Source: Parasphingorhabdus sp. SCSIO 66989
Lineage (GTDB): Bacteria > Pseudomonadota > Alphaproteobacteria > Sphingomonadales > Sphingomonadaceae
Direction of reading: 5' to 3'
Length of the DNA stretch: 64,000 nt
NCBI RefSeq assembly: GCF_032852305.1
Contig: NZ_CP136594.1
Coordinates: 3,013,501 to 3,077,500 of the forward strand
The notes beneath the pieces were generated by a model that had not been told where the DNA came from, made no database searches, and saw only the letters and a program-made list of their open reading frames with translations. How positions within the stretch are numbered: position 1 is the first letter of the stretch; each line of letters begins with the position of its first letter. Positions 59,369 through 64,000 of the stretch are shown here, in pieces. Both the position numbers and the translations under genes were made by a program.

Positions 59369-61375
59369 TTGCTTAAGCCGCTATTCCGATTGTCGGGCAT
59401 TTCCGTAGACGTGGCCCGCGCAAAAATTGCGAAGTTCAGCGCAGTCGCGGCATGGCTGTTGGCGTTGCTGTGCCTGTTTTCCGGCGCTGCACAGGCGCAA
59501 ACCACCAGCTATGTCAATTCCACCGATGGCACGATCAATGGCAGTACCAGCTGTGCCGCACCCTTGGTGCGCAATTTCAGTGTCGCCGACAGTTTCACGG
59601 TTATCGATGTCGATATCGGTGTCTATGCGCAACATACTTGGCGCGGCGACCTTCGCATCACGCTGCAATCGCCATCGGGCACCCGGGTTCGTTTGGTCAA
59701 CGGCAATACCAACGCGATCAATGGCGATAATTTCAATGTGCGGCTGAACGATGAAGGCACGCAGACGGTGAATACCGATGGCAATGGTTCCAACCATTCC
59801 ACCGCAACGCCACCACCATTTCAGCATGATTTCACCCCGAACAACCCGCTGACTGCCTTTGATGGCCAGAACAGCGCCGGCACCTGGCGGCTGGAAATCT
59901 GCGATCTGTTTACATCAGATGACGACGGCAATTTCCGCCATGCCGAGCTTTATCTGACCCAGCAGCCAACCAATTTTGCCGATCTGTCGCTTAATAAAAC
60001 GGTCAGCAACACCAGTCCCGCCAGCGGCAGCCAAGTGACCTATAGCCTGACCGTCAGCAGTGCCTCTGCATCGACCAATACTGCCAATGGCGTGCAGGTT
60101 GGTGACGCCCTGCCGACCGGCATCAACTTTGTCAGCGCCACCGGCACCGGGAGCTATAACCCGACCAGCGGCATCTGGACCGTCGGCAGCCTCGCACCCG
60201 GTGCTTCGGCGACAATCAACATCGTCGCCAATGTCAACGCCACACCCGGGGCAACGGTAACCAACAGGGCAGAAATCATCGCGTCTTCGCTGGCCGATAT
60301 CGACTCAACCGCCGGTAATGGCTCGACCAATGAGGATGATGATGATTCTGCCTCGTTCACGGTACAGGGAACGCGCACAGCTGGAACCCCGCCACCGCTC
60401 ATCTGTCCGGCAGGAACCAGCCGTTTCTCCTGGGCCGGTCGTACCTGGTCGGCAGGCAGCCTCAATAACAGCTACGCGCTCGCCGGGTTCGGCACCATCA
60501 ACTTCGCCATCACCAATGACGGCACGTTTCTCAACAACGCCACTTTCGGCGGTCAATCACCGACGCTGCAGTCCATCGTCCATGGCGGTTCACCCGGACA
60601 GATACAGCTTCTTCAGCTTACGGACATGAACAACGCGTCCGATGAGGTGGTTACGACCATCACATTGCCCACTGCTGTTGATGGCGCGCAATTCACAATG
60701 GCCGACGTGGACTATAATGCGAACCAATTCGCCGACAGGATCACCGTCACCGGTCAGTATCAAGGCGCAACAGTCAATCCGACACTCACCAACGGGGTGA
60801 GCAATTATGTCGTTGGCAACAGTGCCTTTGGCGATGGCGGCGCAGACAGTGACAGCGCCGATGGCAATATTACCATCACTTTCAACGGCCCGGTTGATAC
60901 GATCATCATTCGCTATGGCAATCATGATCTCAACCTTCCGACTAACCCGGGGCAGCAGGGCGTCACCCTGCGGGACATTGATCTGTGCGATCCGGTCGCC
61001 AACATATCGGTTACCAAAATTTCCCAGGTTCTGAACGATGAGGTCAATACCGAAAACCCCAAGGCCATTCCCGGCGCGACCATGCGCTACTGCATTCTTG
61101 TCAGCAATAGCGGCAGCGCCACAGCAGAGAATATCTCTGCCAGCGACTCCATTCCCACCGCCGTCACCTATGTACCGGGCTCATTGCAGACCGGCAGCGG
61201 ATGCAATTCCGGGATCACCGGCGAAGATGAAGATGCCAGCGGCGCCGATGAGACCGATCCCTATGGCGCCGCATTCGACGCAGCGGCATCAGCCAAGGGC
61301 ACGATTACAGGCACCGCCAATGCGCTTGGCCCCAATAGCAATCTCGCGATCATCTTCAATGTGGTCATCGACTGA
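59369..61375 (+). CDS. Secreted P-domain and DUF11 repeat protein
   Basis: 668 residues, start TTG 59369 with GGGG about 9 nt upstream. Signal peptide ends AQAQ near residue 44. Next a proprotein-convertase P-domain (DIGVYAQHTWRGDLRITLQSPSGTRVRL ... FDGQNSAGTWRLEICDLFTSDDG-like, about 45-195), a DUF11 repeat (ADLSLNKTVSNTSPASGSQVTYSLTV, about 200-335), an unassigned beta domain (about 350-545) and a second DUF11-like repeat (ISVTKISQVLNDE..., about 548-668). Built like a surface or matrix protein; no protease domain. It interrupts the usual rsmE-gshA pair. Confidence 0.88.
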   Translation: MLKPLFRLSGISVDVARAKIAKFSAVAAWLLALLCLFSGAAQAQTTSYVNSTDGTINGSTSCAAPLVRNFSVADSFTVIDVDIGVYAQHTWRGDLRITLQSPSGTRVRLVNGNTNAINGDNFNVRLNDEGTQTVNTDGNGSNHSTATPPPFQHDFTPNNPLTAFDGQNSAGTWRLEICDLFTSDDDGNFRHAELYLTQQPTNFADLSLNKTVSNTSPASGSQVTYSLTVSSASASTNTANGVQVGDALPTGINFVSATGTGSYNPTSGIWTVGSLAPGASATINIVANVNATPGATVTNRAEIIASSLADIDSTAGNGSTNEDDDDSASFTVQGTRTAGTPPPLICPAGTSRFSWAGRTWSAGSLNNSYALAGFGTINFAITNDGTFLNNATFGGQSPTLQSIVHGGSPGQIQLLQLTDMNNASDEVVTTITLPTAVDGAQFTMADVDYNANQFADRITVTGQYQGATVNPTLTNGVSNYVVGNSAFGDGGADSDSADGNITITFNGPVDTIIIRYGNHDLNLPTNPGQQGVTLRDIDLCDPVANISVTKISQVLNDEVNTENPKAIPGATMRYCILVSNSGSATAENISASDSIPTAVTYVPGSLQTGSGCNSGITGEDEDASGADETDPYGAAFDAAASAKGTITGTANALGPNSNLAIIFNVVID

Positions 61376-61451
61376 CCCATTGTTACTGTTGCGAAATGGG
61401 TTGCATAAAAAAACCCTAGAACCAAATCGGTCCTCGTCCTAAGGCTCTGGC

Positions 61452-62840
61452 ATGAGCACCAAAACGGTTGAAGACGGCGACAGCCCGGTCATCGAGAATA
61501 TCGCGCAACTGTGCGAACCCATGCAGCGCGGCGCCAAGCCCAAAGAGCAATGGCGCATCGGCACCGAGCATGAGAAATTTGTCTATTGTCGACAGGACCA
61601 GCATGCCCCGAGCTATGATGAACCGGGCGGCATTAAAGACCTGTTGCTCGCCCTGCGCGAATTTGGCTGGGAGCCGATTGAGGAAAATGGCCCAGAAGGA
61701 ACAAGTAACGTCATCGCCATGCGCGGTGCGGATGGCACGGTCAGTCTGGAACCCGCTGGGCAGTTGGAACTCTCGGGCGCGCCTTTGGAGAATCTGCACC
61801 AGACCTGCAACGAAACCGGTCGTCATCTCGATCAGGTCAAGGCGATTGGCGCGCAAACCGGCAAGGGCTTTCTGGGCCTTGGCATGTGGCATGATAAGGC
61901 TCGCGCAGACCTGCCCGTCATGCCCAAGGGGCGCTATAAGATCATGATGAACCATATGCCCAAAGTCGGCAATCTGGGCCTCGACATGATGCTGCGCACC
62001 TGCACCATCCAGGTTAATCTCGACTATTCCTCTGAGGCCGATATGGCGCAGAAATTCCGGGTCGGGTTGGCGCTGCAACCACTGGCCACCGCGCTATTCG
62101 CCAATTCGCCCTTCACCGAGGGCAAGCCCAATGGCTATCTCTCCTATCGCAGCCATATCTGGTCAGACACCGACCCGCATCGTACCGGCATGTTGCCCTT
62201 CGTGTTTGAAGACGGTTTCGGCTATCAGCGCTATGTCGACTATATGCTCGATGTTCCGATGTATTTCGTTCATCGCGATGGCCAATATATTGATGCTGCG
62301 GGCCAGAGCTTTCGCGACTTCCTGGAAGGTAAGTTGCCCGCTCTCCCCGGCGAACGACCGACGATGAGCGACTGGAATGACCATCTCTCTACCGCTTTCC
62401 CCGAAGTGCGGCTCAAATCCTTCCTTGAGATGCGCGGTGCCGATGGCGGCCCGTGGAACCGCATCTGCGCCCTGCCGGCTTTCTGGGTCGGCCTGCTCTA
62501 TGATCAGAGCGCGCTTGATGCCGCTTGGGACATGGTGAAAGACTGGTCGATGGAAGCACGGCAGACACTGCGCGATTCCGTCCCCAAATTGGGCTTTGAC
62601 GCACCGCTTGGCGATGGTCGCGTTCTGCGCGATATTGCGGCTGAGGTGCTGGATATTGCCTCGCAGGGTCTTGCCAGCCGCAATCGGCTTAATACCGGCG
62701 GCGATAATGAAACCGGCTTTCTCAAACCACTGCATGATATCGTAGCCACTGGCAAAACCCCCGCGCAACAGTTGCTGGATCGCTATCATGGCGAATGGAA
62801 CGGTGATCTGGGCCGGATCTATGACGAGATGAGTTTTTAG
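61452..62840 (+). CDS. gshA: Glutamate-cysteine ligase, GCS2/plant type
   Basis: 462 residues. First step of glutathione synthesis. The alphaproteobacterial/plant form is recognised by WRIGTEHEKFVY, GTVSLEPAGQLELSGAPLENLHQTCNE, TCTIQVNLDYSSEADM and MLDVPMYFVHRDGQY. It is unrelated in sequence to the enteric GshA. Glutathione supply fits the nearby yghU-type transferase. Followed by a family 2 repeat. Confidence 0.96.
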   Translation: MSTKTVEDGDSPVIENIAQLCEPMQRGAKPKEQWRIGTEHEKFVYCRQDQHAPSYDEPGGIKDLLLALREFGWEPIEENGPEGTSNVIAMRGADGTVSLEPAGQLELSGAPLENLHQTCNETGRHLDQVKAIGAQTGKGFLGLGMWHDKARADLPVMPKGRYKIMMNHMPKVGNLGLDMMLRTCTIQVNLDYSSEADMAQKFRVGLALQPLATALFANSPFTEGKPNGYLSYRSHIWSDTDPHRTGMLPFVFEDGFGYQRYVDYMLDVPMYFVHRDGQYIDAAGQSFRDFLEGKLPALPGERPTMSDWNDHLSTAFPEVRLKSFLEMRGADGGPWNRICALPAFWVGLLYDQSALDAAWDMVKDWSMEARQTLRDSVPKLGFDAPLGDGRVLRDIAAEVLDIASQGLASRNRLNTGGDNETGFLKPLHDIVATGKTPAQQLLDRYHGEWNGDLGRIYDEMSF

Positions 62841-62845
62841 CAATA

Positions 62846-62989
62846 CCCCCTCCTCCTTTAGGGGAGGGGCAGTGAGACTTAGCCCTGAGCGAAGCGAAGG
62901 GGTTAGTCGCAGCGGGGTGGGGGATCACCACTTGCGCTGTGCCTGCTGATAGCCCCCACCTCAACCCCTCCCCTAAAGGGGAGGGGCTT
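62846..62989. repeat. Intergenic palindromic repeat, family 2, copy 2
   Basis: CCCCTCCTCCTTTAGGGGAGGGG and CCCCTCCCCTAAAGGGGAGGGG-type hairpins flank a core that shares GGGGCAGTGAGACTTA and TTAGTCGCAGCGGGGTGG with 11867-11995. It follows the gshA stop codon and probably terminates that transcript. Confidence 0.7.
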
Positions 62990-63019
62990 AAGAGCATCAC
63001 AGCACTGCCATTTCTGAAA

Positions 63020-63119
63020 CTGTCGCAAAAACGTCACAATGGTCGCGCAAAGTCGCAACAATCCCCATGATTCTGTGGTCCTCGCCTTGACCAAGGGCCA
63101 GCACTTCCTAGGAAATGCT
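63020..63119 (+). promoter_or_regulatory. Candidate operator sites of the TonB-dependent receptor gene
   Basis: Four GTCRC half-sites at 63022, 63033, 63042 and 63052 (first pair CTGTCGC-AAAA-ACGTCAC, 11 bp apart) look like a loose PHO-box array. Further on is the 20-bp near-palindrome AGCACTTCC-TA-GGAAATGCT (63100-63119). Both lie within 190 bp of the receptor start. Assignment to any regulator is inference. Confidence 0.4.
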
Positions 63120-63201
63120 GCGAAACGGGGACATGGAACGATCTCCGCGCAATTCATCTCATTCAATAGGATCATGGCGAGGCTGCCAGCCACGGAGATA
63201 T

Positions 63202-64000
63202 ATGATTATGCGTACCACTTTTCCCAAAACTGCTTTCCGCTCCGCCCTCGCTACCGCGTTGGCGACATCGGCGCTCACCGCCATCCCCGCAATGGCGCAA
63301 CAGGCTCCACAAGGTGCTGAAGCCGATGATCAGGGTCTTGATGTCATCACCGTCACCGCGCAGCGTCGCGACGAAGATATTCAGGATGTGCCTTTGTCGG
63401 TCTCTATCCTGAATGATGACGCACTTGACGTGCTGTCCTCAGGCGGCGCAGATATCCGTTCGCTGGCAGGCCGCGTCCCGGCACTAAACATTGAAAGCTC
63501 GTTCGGTCGTACCTTCCCGCGCTTTTACATTCGCGGCCTCGGTAATACCGATTTTGATCTTAACGCCTCACAGCCGGTCAGCCTGGTCTATGATGATGTG
63601 GTTCTCGAAAACCCGATCCTCAAAGGCTTCCCGGTTTTTGACGTAGAACGTGTCGAGGTTCTGCGCGGTCCTCAGGGTACGCTGTTCGGTCGCAACACGC
63701 CGGCGGGTATCGTCAAGTTCGATACCGTGAAACCCGGCGAAACCGGCGGTTATGCCCGTGCCAGCCTTGGCAGCTTCGGTTCGGTGAACATTCAGGGCGC
63801 TGCTGGTGTTGCTGATGACAATGGTTTTTCAGTGCGTGCTTCCGGCTCCTATCAGCGGCGTGGCAACTGGATCGACAATGTCGATGAACCGGGCGATAAC
63901 AATCTTGGCGGTTTTGATGACATCGCAGCGCGCCTGCAACTACAATATGAAAGCGGCGGTTTTACCGGACGCATATTCGGCCAGACCCGCATCTTTGACG
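63202..64000 (+). CDS. TonB-dependent outer-membrane receptor (3'-truncated by the window edge)
   Basis: The first 266 codons are visible, without a stop. Signal peptide ends AMAQ (about residue 33), a TonB box follows (DVITVTAQRRDEDIQDVPLSVSIL), then the plug domain (DIRSLAGRVPALNIESSFGRTFPRFYIRGLGNTD, VERVEVLRGPQGTLFGRNTPAGIVKFDTVKP) and the first barrel strands. The QRRDEDIQDVPLSVSIL style is typical of the large sphingomonad receptor family for vitamins, siderophores and organic substrates. GGAG precedes ATG 63202; ATG 63208 is an alternative. Confidence 0.93.
   Translation, partial: MIMRTTFPKTAFRSALATALATSALTAIPAMAQQAPQGAEADDQGLDVITVTAQRRDEDIQDVPLSVSILNDDALDVLSSGGADIRSLAGRVPALNIESSFGRTFPRFYIRGLGNTDFDLNASQPVSLVYDDVVLENPILKGFPVFDVERVEVLRGPQGTLFGRNTPAGIVKFDTVKPGETGGYARASLGSFGSVNIQGAAGVADDNGFSVRASGSYQRRGNWIDNVDEPGDNNLGGFDDIAARLQLQYESGGFTGRIFGQTRIFD

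Noticed and set aside
61375-61417. Hairpin ACCCATT/AATGGGT followed by A-run before gshA
   Set aside because: The run is A rather than T on the coding strand, so it is not a terminator for the upstream gene, and no minus-strand gene needs one.
1-64000. CRISPR array
   Set aside because: No regularly spaced direct repeats with unique spacers and no cas genes; the repeats seen are dispersed inverted repeats.
1-64000. Prophage or integrative element
   Set aside because: No integrase, terminase, capsid or conjugation genes, and no duplicated tRNA end was found at the two tRNA genes.

Overview
The window is one contiguous piece of alphaproteobacterial chromosome, most probably from the Sphingomonadales. 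Pointers are the conserved orders aroA-cmk-rpsA-ihfB and mutY|dciA-dsbA-smc, a bacterial CDC48 ATPase, a GCS2-type gshA next to rsmE, a DcaP-like porin, a TonB-dependent receptor and many short palindromic repeats between genes. bchE and bchJ indicate that the organism, or its recent ancestor, makes bacteriochlorophyll, as aerobic anoxygenic phototrophs of this order do. I see no phage, plasmid, CRISPR array, rRNA or intact classical insertion sequence. The genus cannot be fixed from sequence reading alone.

Layout. 1-5.7 kb: an acetate module (3' end of a CrbS-like hybrid kinase, a CrbR-like regulator, acs and a divergent porin). 6.4-11.9 kb: a cysteine-free OxyR-like regulator, then a three-gene export operon (ABC half-transporter, HlyD-like adaptor, TolC-like channel) whose ABC ATPase domain has lost all its catalytic motifs. 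12-15 kb: molybdenum cofactor genes (moaA, moaD, moaE, moaC) led by a TSUP-family transporter. 15-20 kb: tRNA-Leu and the housekeeping run aroA - small membrane protein - cmk - rpsA - ihfB. 20-22 kb: a small acidic protein, tRNA-Ala, a GIY-YIG nuclease and a TonB-C-like protein. 22-27 kb: a five-gene acyl-CoA/flavin-monooxygenase catabolic operon. 27-30.8 kb: two orphan OppA-type lipoproteins and a DUF4112 protein. 31-33.3 kb: bchE-bchJ behind an FNR-type site. 33.8-37 kb: an AT-richer orphan gene and cdc48, which has a terminator hairpin in its leader. 37-43.6 kb: LysR regulator, a GIY-YIG gene between inverted repeats, peptidyl-prolyl isomerase, mgtE, a DUF3857 transglutaminase-like protein and DUF1489. 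43.7-54 kb: disulfide/redox and genome-maintenance genes (FrnE-like, nudC, serine hydrolase, mutY, dciA, two DsbA-like proteins, smc). 54-64 kb: yghU-type GST, TonB-C-like protein, soxR with a SoxR box, VOC protein, ubiA, rsmE, a secreted P-domain/DUF11 protein, gshA and the start of a TonB-dependent receptor.

Two features stand out. First, the export operon at 7515-11858 keeps the complete architecture of a type I secretion system, but its only ATPase is a pseudo-ATPase. Second, a family of elements with about 30-bp terminal inverted repeats occurs as two ~150-bp non-coding copies (1251-1406 and 30817-30966) and once (38046-38462) wrapped tightly around a GIY-YIG nuclease gene. All three copies sit between convergent genes, and one supplies the last codons of a histidine kinase. 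A second GIY-YIG gene sits in palindromic DNA directly after tRNA-Ala.

Gene starts were chosen from Shine-Dalgarno spacing, family length and start/stop overlaps. Functions come from motifs read by eye, so family names are firmer than exact substrates.
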